Assembly (NCBI RefSeq): GCF_007990525.1
Contig: NZ_AP019823.1
Location: 1,054,001 to 1,118,000 of the forward strand
Length of the DNA stretch: 64,000 nucleotides
DNA from: Leptotrichia hofstadii
Lineage (GTDB): Bacteria > Fusobacteriota > Fusobacteriia > Fusobacteriales > Leptotrichiaceae
Reading direction: 5' to 3'
Part shown: positions 9,656-16,981 of the stretch, one piece after another
Numbering within the stretch: the first letter of the stretch is position 1
Layout: the number at the start of each line of letters is the position of its first letter
The notes under the pieces: model-generated
Database searches by the model: none
Told to the model about the DNA's origin: nothing
The model's input: only the letters and a program-made list of their open reading frames with translations
Position numbers and translations under genes: made by a program

Positions 9656-10621
9656 ATGAAAAGAAAAATACTGTTTTTAATTATGTTATTAACATTTGTA
9701 ATGTCTTGTGGGAGTAAAAAAAATAGTGATAGTAGCGGCAATGACTTAAAAGATGTTGGAAAGTTTAATTATTATGCGAGTGTCTATAATGATATGTCAG
9801 AGATTAATGCAGGAATTTCTGAATATTTTAGGGAAGCAGGAGAAGCGGAGAAGATTAAAAAGTCTGAAACTGTGAAAAATATAACTGTCAATGAAGGTAC
9901 GATTGAGAAACTTCAAAAAGGGATTTCTATAAATTATAGAATGGAAAATCTGGATAAGGTGGCGAAGGAATTGCTGCCAGTATTGAAAGAATTAAAAATT
10001 GTTACAGATGATATGAATAATTATTATTCTGGAAAAGATTATACAAGTGATAATTTTTCAAAGGCACAGGAGTTACATACCAAATTTCTTGCAATTATAA
10101 AAAAATATGAAAAACTTGATAATGAATTTGGAGCTGCGCTTGTGGTACGGGAAAAGGAAAATTTTGAAAGCAGCTTGAACAAATATAAGAAAGACAATAG
10201 TTTGATAAAGTATAATATGCTTGTACTAATAAATGAGTCCAAAAACTTTATTGGAGAAATGAAAACTCAAAATCTGAATACAGCAAACTATACTCAAGGC
10301 GACTTGACAAAGTTAAAGCCAATACAGCAAAAAATAGTAGAAACTTCAAATAATCTTCAGAAGCTGATAAAGGATGAAAAGCAGCTAAAAAAAGAGAAAT
10401 TTAGAGCTGAAGAATTTACAACGTTCCAACGCAGTCTTGCGAGTTACAAGGCTTCTGTAGCTTCATTTATTTCAAGAATAGAAAGAAAGCACCCAGCCAA
10501 TCCTGGAGAAATTAAACAGCCTTGGATGACAGAAAGTACAGAAGGCATGCCTAACAATGTCTTGAGGGAATATGGAAATCTGGTTGATGATTATAACAGC
10601 ATTATGGGAAAATCGAATTAA
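9656..10621 (+). CDS. DUF3829 (YiiG-like) lipoprotein
   Basis: A 321-residue secreted protein. The N-terminus is a lipoprotein signal with lipobox VMSC, Cys at 18, so it should be lipidated through Lgt (35.2 kb) and tethered to a membrane. The mature part is helical and fits the DUF3829/YiiG family: FNYYASVYNDMSEI near the start, long amphipathic helices, and the closing LREYGNLVDDYNSIM. Function of the family is unknown. GGGAGAA precedes the ATG. Confidence 0.82.
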   Translation: MKRKILFLIMLLTFVMSCGSKKNSDSSGNDLKDVGKFNYYASVYNDMSEINAGISEYFREAGEAEKIKKSETVKNITVNEGTIEKLQKGISINYRMENLDKVAKELLPVLKELKIVTDDMNNYYSGKDYTSDNFSKAQELHTKFLAIIKKYEKLDNEFGAALVVREKENFESSLNKYKKDNSLIKYNMLVLINESKNFIGEMKTQNLNTANYTQGDLTKLKPIQQKIVETSNNLQKLIKDEKQLKKEKFRAEEFTTFQRSLASYKASVASFISRIERKHPANPGEIKQPWMTESTEGMPNNVLREYGNLVDDYNSIMGKSN

Positions 10622-10741
10622 TTTACTGAGTTAGAGTTTTTTTATGAAAATATAAATAATTTAAAATATGAGGTTGATTTTTACACTATTTAATAATATA
10701 ATTACGTTGTATAACAAAAGTATTACAAAGGAGTGGTGAAA

Positions 10742-10996
10742 ATGGCTACAGTAACAGCTAGAGTTGATGAAAATGTGAAAAAAGAAGCGGAAACATTATT
10801 TAAAAAAATGGGTCTTAATATGAGTACTGCTATGAATTTATTTTTGAAGAAGTGTATTTTGGAGCAGGGGATTCCGTTTGAATTGAAAGTTCCAAATGGA
10901 GAAACTAGAAAGGTTCTGGATGAAGTTGAGAAAGGTGTTGGATTAAGTAAAACTTTTGATAGCATAGATGAGCTAATAGAAGACTTACAAAAATGA
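10742..10996 (+). CDS. RelB/DinJ family antitoxin
   Basis: An 84-residue ribbon-helix-helix antitoxin. The N-terminal strand and helices TVTARVDENVKKEAE and GLNMSTAMNLFLKK match RelB/DinJ, and the C-terminal tail (about 48-84) is the disordered toxin-wrapping part. The ATG at 10742 is used because AAGGAGTGGTG precedes it; the upstream GTG lies within the ribosome site. The stop overlaps an ATG (ATGA, 10993-10996), the usual arrangement with a YafQ/RelE toxin, but only a 39-codon stub follows. Likely autoregulated, as in its family. Confidence 0.87.
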   Translation: MATVTARVDENVKKEAETLFKKMGLNMSTAMNLFLKKCILEQGIPFELKVPNGETRKVLDEVEKGVGLSKTFDSIDELIEDLQK

Positions 10997-11112
10997 TGAG
11001 AAAATTTCAATTAAAGAAACACTTGAGACAATGTAGGAAATCTCAAGATATTTTTAAGAGGGTACAGCAGAATAAAGTTAGTCAAAAGAGGTGTAAATGG
11101 AAAATTATGTAG
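10993..11112 (+). pseudogene. Truncated stub in the position of a YafQ/RelE-type toxin
   Basis: Starting in the ATGA overlap with the antitoxin stop, this frame gives 39 residues beginning MMRKFQLKKHLRQCRKSQDI and then stops. Spacing of basic residues resembles the N-terminal helix of YafQ-type toxins (FKKDxKRxKK), whose usual length is about 90 residues. The catalytic C-terminal half is missing and the frame runs into the next gene. Position and start overlap are seen directly; identity as a toxin remnant is inference. Confidence 0.4.
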
Positions 11113-11633
11113 ATTGGAAATCAACAGAAATATTTGAAGATGGAGAAGAAAATTATTTTAAAGAAATTATATGGAGAAATCACAAAGTAAAAGTTTTTGT
11201 ATTTTGGGACAATGAGTCAAAATTTACAAAAAAAATTATAATATCGAAAACAAATAACTTATTGGAAAATGAGATAGATTATTATTTGGAAAAAACTAAA
11301 GATACAATTATAGAATGCCTTATGAATAATTCTGAACCCTCAGAAGATATGCCAAAAATAATTTTGAAACATATAGAATTTTATGGAATAGAAAATGTAA
11401 AAAAGAAATTATTGAAAATAATTGGAAAAAATGATACAGAAAAAATCTTGCAGAAAAAAATTGTTACAAAAGAAATGTTAAAAAAGTTGTTAGAATCCGA
11501 AAAAATTGATATTGATGTGGAATATGAGGAAATAATAGTCAATATGTACGAAGGTAAATTTTTTATACATGAGTTATTTACTGTTGTCTGGGATTCTTTA
11601 AATAAAAAAATAAAAGAAATAAATATTTGTTAA
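11097..11633 (+). CDS. Hypothetical acidic protein
   Basis: A 178-residue soluble protein preceded by AGAGGTGT. The end, VEYEEIIVNMYEGKFFIHELFTVVWD, faintly resembles the closing strands of DUF2004/DUF6985 proteins, like the gene at 0.8 kb. The middle is helical and lysine-rich. No catalytic motif is visible. It lies between the antitoxin and leuB and is probably part of the accessory insert that separates leuB from leuCD. Confidence 0.55.
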   Translation: MENYVDWKSTEIFEDGEENYFKEIIWRNHKVKVFVFWDNESKFTKKIIISKTNNLLENEIDYYLEKTKDTIIECLMNNSEPSEDMPKIILKHIEFYGIENVKKKLLKIIGKNDTEKILQKKIVTKEMLKKLLESEKIDIDVEYEEIIVNMYEGKFFIHELFTVVWDSLNKKIKEINIC

Positions 11634-11654
11634 TAAAAGAAAGGAAGTGCAAAA

Positions 11655-12713
11655 ATGAACTACAAAATTGCAGTATTAAATGGAGATGGAATTGGACCGG
11701 AAATAGTGGCTGAGGCGATAAAGGTTTTAGACAAGGTTGGAGAGAAGTTTGGACATCAATTTGAGTATGTTCGGGGGTATCTTGGAGGGGAGTCTGTGGA
11801 TAAGTATGGAGTTCCTTTGTCAAGTGAAACTGTGGAAGTTTGTAAAAATAGTGATGCTATTTTGCTTGGGGCTATTGGCGGGCCTAAATGGGATAATATT
11901 GAGCCTGAGAAACGTCCTGAGAGAGGGCTTCTTGCGATTAGGAAGGAACTTGGAGTTTATACGAATTTACGTCCTGCGATTTTGTTTAAATCGTTAAAAA
12001 GTGCAAGTCCTTTGAAGGAAGAAATAATTGGAGATGGGCTTGATGTGATGATAGTAAGGGAACTTACTGGAGGGCTTTATTTTGGGCATAGGGAATATTC
12101 TGATGAAAAGGCGTTTGATACACTTCCTTACACAAGACCTGAAATTGAAAGAATTGCGAAAAAAGCATTTGAAATTGCAAAACTTAGAAATAAAAAACTT
12201 ACGAGTGTAGATAAACACAATGTTTTGGATACTTCAAAATTGTGGAGAAAAGTAGTGGAGGAAATTTCAAAAGATTATCCAGAAGTGGAAGTTTCACACA
12301 TGTATGTGGATAATGCCGCAATGCAGCTAATTGCCAATCCTAGACAATTTGATGTGATTTTGACTGAAAATATGTTTGGAGATATTTTGTCAGATGAGGC
12401 TTCAATGCTTACAGGATCGCTTGGAATGTTACCATCAGCTAGTCTTGGAGATGGAAAAGTCGGACTTTATGAACCAAGTCACGGTTCAGCACCTGATATT
12501 GCTGGAAAAAATATTGCAAACCCAATAGCGACAATACTTTCAGCAGTAATGATGTTAAGATATTCATTTAATCTTCAAAAAGAGGCTGATGCAATAGAAA
12601 AGGCTGTGGAAGAAGTACTGCAAGAAGGATTTAGAACAGCTGATATTTATACAGATGGTATGAAAAAGGTTGGAACTGATGAAATGGGAACTGAAATTGC
12701 TAATAGAATTTAA
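11655..12713 (+). CDS. leuB: 3-isopropylmalate dehydrogenase
   Basis: LeuB oxidises and decarboxylates 3-isopropylmalate with NAD+, the third step of leucine synthesis. The 352-residue length is typical. Visible family segments are GDGIGPEI at the start, [11 protein letters not shown], the substrate arginines in [29 protein letters not shown], and [12 protein letters not shown] followed by [28 protein letters not shown] precedes the ATG. It is 5.5 kb from leuD, with unrelated genes between. Confidence 0.97.
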   Translation: MNYKIAVLNGDGIGPEIVAEAIKVLDKVGEKFGHQFEYVRGYLGGESVDKYGVPLSSETVEVCKNSDAILLGAIGGPKWDNIEPEKRPERGLLAIRKELGVYTNLRPAILFKSLKSASPLKEEIIGDGLDVMIVRELTGGLYFGHREYSDEKAFDTLPYTRPEIERIAKKAFEIAKLRNKKLTSVDKHNVLDTSKLWRKVVEEISKDYPEVEVSHMYVDNAAMQLIANPRQFDVILTENMFGDILSDEASMLTGSLGMLPSASLGDGKVGLYEPSHGSAPDIAGKNIANPIATILSAVMMLRYSFNLQKEADAIEKAVEEVLQEGFRTADIYTDGMKKVGTDEMGTEIANRI

Positions 12714-12751
12714 TAAATTTTACATTAAAAGAAAGGAATAAATATAAATTT

Positions 12752-13414
12752 ATGAAAAAAATTTTATTATTTTTATTATTGATTTTATCTTTTCAAATTA
12801 TTGCAAAGGAAGAAGAAGTAAGAATTTGGTATCAAAATGGTAAAATAACTGAAGTTGGTATAACGATTGAAGAAATAGTTGATTTAAGAAATATAAAAAT
12901 TGATGAAAATAACAAAGTAGAAATAGAAATGAAAAATTATAAATTTTTTGTTGATAAATCGGACTTAATACAAGAACATAATAATAATAAAGAAAATATT
13001 CGAAATAAAGTTCCTAAATTAAGTAACTTAGGAAGTAAAATTGATAAGAAACAACTTAAAGATATTGATTTTAGAGAAACTTTATTTTCATTAATAAAGA
13101 ATAAAAAAGTTATTATTTATGATAAAACGAAAAAGAAAAATTTACAAGAAGTAGCTATTTGTAGTGGTTATTCTGAAGAAACAAATCAAAAAAGACAAGA
13201 TTTTTCGGGAGTTATATATGAAAAACTTATTTATAGCGTTGATTTAAAAGATAAAATAATTATTCCTGATTGGAGATTTCACTATAGTGGAGTGGTAAAT
13301 AATAAGCCAAAAGATAATACAAAACGTAGTGAAAAATCCGAGAATGTAAAAAAATTTAAAGAAGAAGCTATAAAAAATCCAGGAAAAGAATTTAGATTTC
13401 ATGTGACTAAATAA
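12752..13414 (+). CDS. Secreted hypothetical protein
   Basis: A 220-residue protein with a clear signal peptide (MKKILLFLLLILSFQIIAK, cleavage likely after IIA). The mature part is lysine-rich and beta/alpha mixed, with no Cys at the cleavage site, so it is probably periplasmic rather than lipidated. I do not recognise the family. A segment at residues 40-50 (IEEIVDLRNIKI) loosely echoes IIDLRNQRY in the lipoprotein at 25.4 kb, which may only reflect composition. Confidence 0.55.
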   Translation: MKKILLFLLLILSFQIIAKEEEVRIWYQNGKITEVGITIEEIVDLRNIKIDENNKVEIEMKNYKFFVDKSDLIQEHNNNKENIRNKVPKLSNLGSKIDKKQLKDIDFRETLFSLIKNKKVIIYDKTKKKNLQEVAICSGYSEETNQKRQDFSGVIYEKLIYSVDLKDKIIIPDWRFHYSGVVNNKPKDNTKRSEKSENVKKFKEEAIKNPGKEFRFHVTK

Positions 13415-13443
13415 ATTATAAAAAGAAAACGAGGGATATTTTT

Positions 13444-14229
13444 ATGGAAGAAATATTACACTATGAAAATGTAACTTTTAAGCGTAATGGAAGAGAAATA
13501 TTGAAAGGAATTGACTGGCATATAAATAAAGGTGAGAATTGGGTACTTTTGGGACTTAATGGTTCTGGAAAGTCAACCCTTCTTGGAATGATACCAGCCT
13601 ACATTTTTCCAACTTCTGGAGAAGTGAGAGTTTTTGGTCATAAATTTGGTAATTATTCTTGGAAAAAAATAAAGAATCGAGTCGGATTTGTAAGTTCCAC
13701 ATTAAATAATTTTTCAAGCACATTAAATGGCGAAAAACTGGAAGATGTTGTAATTTCTGGAAAGTTTAGTTCTATTGGGATTTATGATGAAGTTACAGAT
13801 GAGGACAGGGAAAAGGCGGATAAGATTATTGAGGATTTTAGGATTTCGTATATAAAAAGTAATCATTTTGGCACTTTGTCACAAGGAGAGCAACGACGGA
13901 CATTGCTTGCAAGAGCGTTTATGAATGAGCCTGATTTGCTTATACTGGACGAGCCTTGTTCAGGGCTTGATGTAACTTCGAGAGAGTATTTTTTGAAAGT
14001 GCTTGAGGAAAATTCCAAAAATGATAATGCAATACCATTTATTTACGTAACTCATCAGATTGAAGAAATTATGCCGTCAGTAACTCACGTGGCACTTCTT
14101 CACGATGGAAAGATTTTGGCAAAAGGGCTTAAAAAGGATATTTTAACAGGTAAATTGCTTTCTCAGATGTTTGGTTTGGATGTGAAGATTGTATGGGAAA
14201 ATGAAAGACCTTGGATGATTGTGAGATGA
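13444..14229 (+). CDS. ABC transporter ATP-binding protein (YlmA/ModF-like)
   Basis: A 261-residue ATPase. Walker A is GLNGSGKST (about 38-46), the ABC signature is LSQGEQRR (about 146-153), and Walker B is LLILDEPCSGLD (about 167-178), followed by the switch His in YVTHQ. The start VTFKRNGREILKGIDWHINKGENW is typical of the YlmA/ModF-like group, which often works without a known permease. No permease gene adjoins it here. CGAGGGAT precedes the ATG. Confidence 0.88.
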   Translation: MEEILHYENVTFKRNGREILKGIDWHINKGENWVLLGLNGSGKSTLLGMIPAYIFPTSGEVRVFGHKFGNYSWKKIKNRVGFVSSTLNNFSSTLNGEKLEDVVISGKFSSIGIYDEVTDEDREKADKIIEDFRISYIKSNHFGTLSQGEQRRTLLARAFMNEPDLLILDEPCSGLDVTSREYFLKVLEENSKNDNAIPFIYVTHQIEEIMPSVTHVALLHDGKILAKGLKKDILTGKLLSQMFGLDVKIVWENERPWMIVR

Positions 14230-14266
14230 ATTTAGGATTTATCTAAAAGGAGATGATTTATTAAAC

Positions 14267-15322
14267 ATGGATAAAAGCAGAAAATTTATGGCAGTAATTT
14301 TAGCATTGCTTGCGGCTATTTTTTATGCAATAAATACACCGTTTTCTAAAGTACTTTTAAATAAGGTTCCTCCCACATTGATGGCATCTTTTTTATATTT
14401 GGGAGCTGGAATGGGCGTAGGTATTATGTACTTGTTTCGTAGGAAAGCCGAAGAAAAGTATAAAAAGTTGAATAAGGAAGATCTTCCTTATACTATTGGA
14501 ATGATTGTCCTTGATATTGCGGCACCTGTATTCCTGATGATTGGTATAAATATTGGTTCAGCCTCAAATGCTTCACTGCTTGGTAACTTTGAAATTGTAG
14601 CAACAACAATTATTGCTCTTTTAATATTTAGGGAAAAAGTAACATCAAAGTTATGGATTGCTATTGGCTTTATCACAGTGTCAAGTATAGTTCTTTCAGT
14701 TGAAGGGGCTGAAAGTTTCAAGTTCTCATTAGGTTCATTGTTTGTTATACTGGCAACTTGCTGTTGGGGACTTGAAAATAACTGCACTAGAAAAATTTCA
14801 GATAAAAGTACTTATGAGATTGTTTTGCTGAAAGGCTTTTTCTCTGGCAGCGGCTCATTTATAGTCGCCCTTATTTTGGGAGAAAGAATTCCTGAAATCA
14901 AATATATAATAGCTGCTTTGTTACTTGGATTTGTGGCATACGGACTCAGCATTTTTATGTATATCAGGGCACAAAGGGATTTAGGCGCTGCAAAAACTAG
15001 TGCATATTATGCTGTAGCTCCGTTTGTAGGAACTTTTTTAGCATTTATAGTAAATGGAGAAAAACTTACTTTGGTATATTTCATTGGTCTTGTTTTTATG
15101 ATAATCGGCAGCGTAATTGTTGTATATGATACAATGGTTAAACGTCACAGTCATAGTCATTCTCACATAATTGTTCATACGCATGATGGGAAAACACATA
15201 CTCATATTATCACGCATGAACATGAGCATAGTCATTTTATATCAGAGAAAAAGCATAATCATAAACATAAAGATTATATAAATAGCAAAGAACATAAATT
15301 GATACATGAAAAGGAATTGTAG
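14267..15322 (+). CDS. DMT superfamily transporter (EamA) with histidine-rich C-terminal tail
   Basis: A 351-residue protein. Residues 1-295 hold about ten membrane segments in two EamA repeats (start FYAINTPFSKVLL; second repeat around AKTSAYYAVAPFVGTFLAF). Residues 300-351 form a soluble tail with about twenty histidines in HSHSHSH, HTHDGKTHTH and HEHEHSH clusters, a pattern seen in metal exporters and metal-binding chaperones. Metal sensing or transport is therefore an inference. AAGGAGAT lies about 12 bases before the ATG, a long spacing. Confidence 0.87.
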   Translation: MDKSRKFMAVILALLAAIFYAINTPFSKVLLNKVPPTLMASFLYLGAGMGVGIMYLFRRKAEEKYKKLNKEDLPYTIGMIVLDIAAPVFLMIGINIGSASNASLLGNFEIVATTIIALLIFREKVTSKLWIAIGFITVSSIVLSVEGAESFKFSLGSLFVILATCCWGLENNCTRKISDKSTYEIVLLKGFFSGSGSFIVALILGERIPEIKYIIAALLLGFVAYGLSIFMYIRAQRDLGAAKTSAYYAVAPFVGTFLAFIVNGEKLTLVYFIGLVFMIIGSVIVVYDTMVKRHSHSHSHIIVHTHDGKTHTHIITHEHEHSHFISEKKHNHKHKDYINSKEHKLIHEKEL

Positions 15323-15489
15323 ATTTATAAAAATTCTATATTTAAAACATAATAAATTAAAGTTTAAAATAAAAGAAGTATTAGAAAAAATAAAAAAATT
15401 TTTAAGCAAGATTAAAACGGCTTAAGAAATTAGAATTTTGTAATTAATAGAAATTAATGTTTTTAATAAAATAAAAAAAGAGGAAACTT

Positions 15490-16146
15490 ATGAATTTTAA
15501 TAAACTTTATGAAGAAATGATTCAGCATAAAAATGAAGAACAGGCTCAAAGAATGTCAAAATATATGCTTAATAAATTTGAATACATTGGAATCAAGACA
15601 CCAGAAAGACGGGAAATATTTAAAAATTTTTTCAAGGAATACAAGAATGGAGAAAAAATCGACTGGGAATTTGTAAATAAATGCTGGGAAAATAAGTGCA
15701 GGGAATTTCAGTATATTGCAGCAGATTACCTAAAGAATATGAAAGATAAGTTGACAATAGATGATATTCCCAAGTTTAAACAGTTAATCTTGGAAAAATC
15801 GTGGTGGGATACGATAGACAATTTAGATATGACAATAGGAGCTTTGGCATTAAAAGATTCAAATGTGAATAAAATATTGCTGGAATGGAGTCTTGATGAA
15901 AATATTTGGCTCAGAAGAATTGCGATTGATCATCAGCTTTTGAGAAAAGAAAAAACAGATATTGAATTGTTGGAAAAAATTTTGAAAAACAATTTGGAAC
16001 AGACGGAATTTTTTATCAATAAGGCGATAGGCTGGGCTTTGAGAGATTATAGCAAGACTAATCCTGAGTGGGTAAAAACTTTTATTGAGAAAAATAGAGA
16101 AAATATGGCAAAATTAAGTATTAAAGAAGCTAGTAAATATTTGTAA
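15490..16146 (+). CDS. DNA alkylation repair protein (AlkD-like, HEAT repeats)
   Basis: A 218-residue all-helical protein of the AlkD/AlkC superfamily, DNA glycosylases that remove cationic alkyl bases such as N7-methylguanine and N3-methyladenine. Conserved motifs are visible: GIKTPERREIFKNF near residue 36, WWDTIDNLDMTIGAL near 117-131 (Trp-Trp-Asp of the active cleft) and ENIWLRRIAIDHQL near 141-154. AGAGGAAAC precedes the ATG. Confidence 0.9.
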   Translation: MNFNKLYEEMIQHKNEEQAQRMSKYMLNKFEYIGIKTPERREIFKNFFKEYKNGEKIDWEFVNKCWENKCREFQYIAADYLKNMKDKLTIDDIPKFKQLILEKSWWDTIDNLDMTIGALALKDSNVNKILLEWSLDENIWLRRIAIDHQLLRKEKTDIELLEKILKNNLEQTEFFINKAIGWALRDYSKTNPEWVKTFIEKNRENMAKLSIKEASKYL

Positions 16147-16183
16147 GTATTAAAGCAAAAAATATTGAAAGGATTTATAAATT

Positions 16184-16639
16184 ATGAAAAAAATAATAAT
16201 GATAATGGGAACGGCTCTTGTTCTTTCATCTTGTGGAGTTGTTGGAGCGGCAGGAAGTATTGCTGGAGGGACAATTAAAGCGGCTGGAACTGTTACAGGA
16301 GCGGTAATTAAGACAACTGGAAATATTATTGGCGGAATAATCGGCGGAAATGATGGAGAAATTAATGCGAAAGGTGTTAAGTATAAATTTTCTAAGGCAA
16401 AAGTTGAAAATGATGGGAATACGACAATTGTAACAGGAGTTTTAACAAATAGTGGAAGCAGAAAGGAAAATGTTACTATTGAAATCCCTTGCTTTGATAA
16501 AAAAGGAACAAAAGTCGGAGATGCTGTGGACAGCACTGATTCCATTGATAAAAATAAAAAATGGGAATTTAGGGCTGTTCTAAATTCGGGAGATGTAAAG
16601 GCGTGTAAAGTGAAAGATGCTTATGTAAATGCTCAGTAA
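16184..16639 (+). CDS. FxLYD-like lipoprotein
   Basis: A 151-residue lipoprotein: signal with lipobox LSSC (Cys17), then a Gly/Ala-rich flexible segment (residues 18-55, GAAGSIAGGTIKAAGTVTG), then a beta domain with NTTIVTGVLTNSGSRKENVTIEI, the pattern of FxLYD/DUF3426-type extracellular domains. AAAGGAT precedes the ATG. Its stop is just 11 bases from the convergent small-RNA locus, whose last stem may also terminate this transcript. Confidence 0.75.
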   Translation: MKKIIMIMGTALVLSSCGVVGAAGSIAGGTIKAAGTVTGAVIKTTGNIIGGIIGGNDGEINAKGVKYKFSKAKVENDGNTTIVTGVLTNSGSRKENVTIEIPCFDKKGTKVGDAVDSTDSIDKNKKWEFRAVLNSGDVKACKVKDAYVNAQ

Positions 16640-16650
16640 AAATATTAAAT

Positions 16651-16745
16651 AAAAAATTGCTGTATGTATTGTTCTAAATCATCCAAAGAAAATGGGGAAT
16701 CGAACCCCTTTAGAAGTAGGAACAATTTATTGACAGCAATTTTTT
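16651..16745 (-). ncRNA. Y-RNA/tRNA-like RNA unit A (last unit of the locus)
   Basis: Read on the minus strand. Outer stem: 13 perfect pairs between 16733-16745 and 16651-16663. After an asymmetric loop (ACAU on the 3' side) comes an inner stem of 7 perfect pairs, 16720-16726 with 16668-16674. The apical part opens with the shared CTACTTCTA (complement of 16711-16719) and contains a tRNA T-arm mimic, GGGG-TTCGATT-CCCC (complement of 16694-16708). The outer stem ends in six U residues, as in an intrinsic terminator. Structure is read from the sequence; the RNA identity is inference. Confidence 0.65.
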
Positions 16746-16840
16746 TTCCGTATGTGTTATTCAAATGGAGCCGATAATTTTATGGGCTATCGGCAGAACC
16801 CTTCCAAATAGCTAGAAGTAGGAATAACTTTTTGACGGAA
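16746..16840 (-). ncRNA. Y-RNA/tRNA-like RNA unit B (middle unit)
   Basis: Same architecture as its neighbours with different stem sequences. The outer stem pairs 16746-16751 with 16835-16840 (6 bp). The loop again has ACAU on the 3' side. The inner stem pairs 16756-16762 with 16822-16828 (7 bp, GTTATTC/GAATAAC on plus). The conserved CTACTTCTA is the complement of 16813-16821. The apical part differs: a 7-bp hairpin GCCGATA/TATCGGC (16769-16794) replaces the canonical T-arm, although GGGTTC is retained just before it. Compensatory stem changes relative to units A and C support a folded RNA. Confidence 0.6.
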
Positions 16841-16936
16841 TGTTATTGTATGTAATGTTCATAGAGCGGGAGTCGAACCCACAAGGGAAAATCCCATTAC
16901 CATAATAGAAGTAGGAACAACCTTTTGACAATAATT
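16841..16936 (-). ncRNA. Y-RNA/tRNA-like RNA unit C (first unit after the promoter)
   Basis: Outer stem: 16843-16849 pairs with 16928-16934 (7 bp). The inner stem pairs 16856-16860 with 16915-16919 (5 bp). The same ACAU loop strand and CTACTTCTA (complement of 16906-16914) are present. The apical part shows two arms on the minus strand: a small GGGA-TTT-TCCC hairpin (a possible D-arm mimic), then a perfect T-arm, GTGGG-TTCGACT-CCCGC, 5 pairs and a 7-base loop as in tRNA. No acceptor stem or anticodon arm exists, so it is not a tRNA. Confidence 0.65.
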
Positions 16937-16945
16937 CTTACAATG

Positions 16946-16974
16946 ATAATAACATAAATTTTAATAAATTTCAA
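16946..16974 (-). promoter_or_regulatory. Promoter of the tandem small-RNA locus
   Basis: On the minus strand TTGAAA (16974-16969) is followed after exactly 17 bases by TATTAT (16951-16946). The predicted start, about seven bases on, is at 16937-16939, immediately before the outer stem of unit C. It lies in the 45-base gap after the stop of the TerD-domain gene, so the RNA locus can be transcribed independently of it. Confidence 0.65.
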
Positions 16975-16981
16975 ATAAAAG

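Noticed and set aside
16690-16890. Decayed tRNA genes on the minus strand, because of the GGTTCGATTCC-like arms
   Set aside because: No acceptor or anticodon arm can be drawn, three units share non-tRNA stems and motifs, and stem changes are compensatory, so degenerate tRNAs do not explain them.
16651-16936. CRISPR array or integron attC sites
   Set aside because: Units are imperfect hairpins with variable heads, not direct repeats with spacers. There is no cas gene or integrase, and attC core sites are not found.
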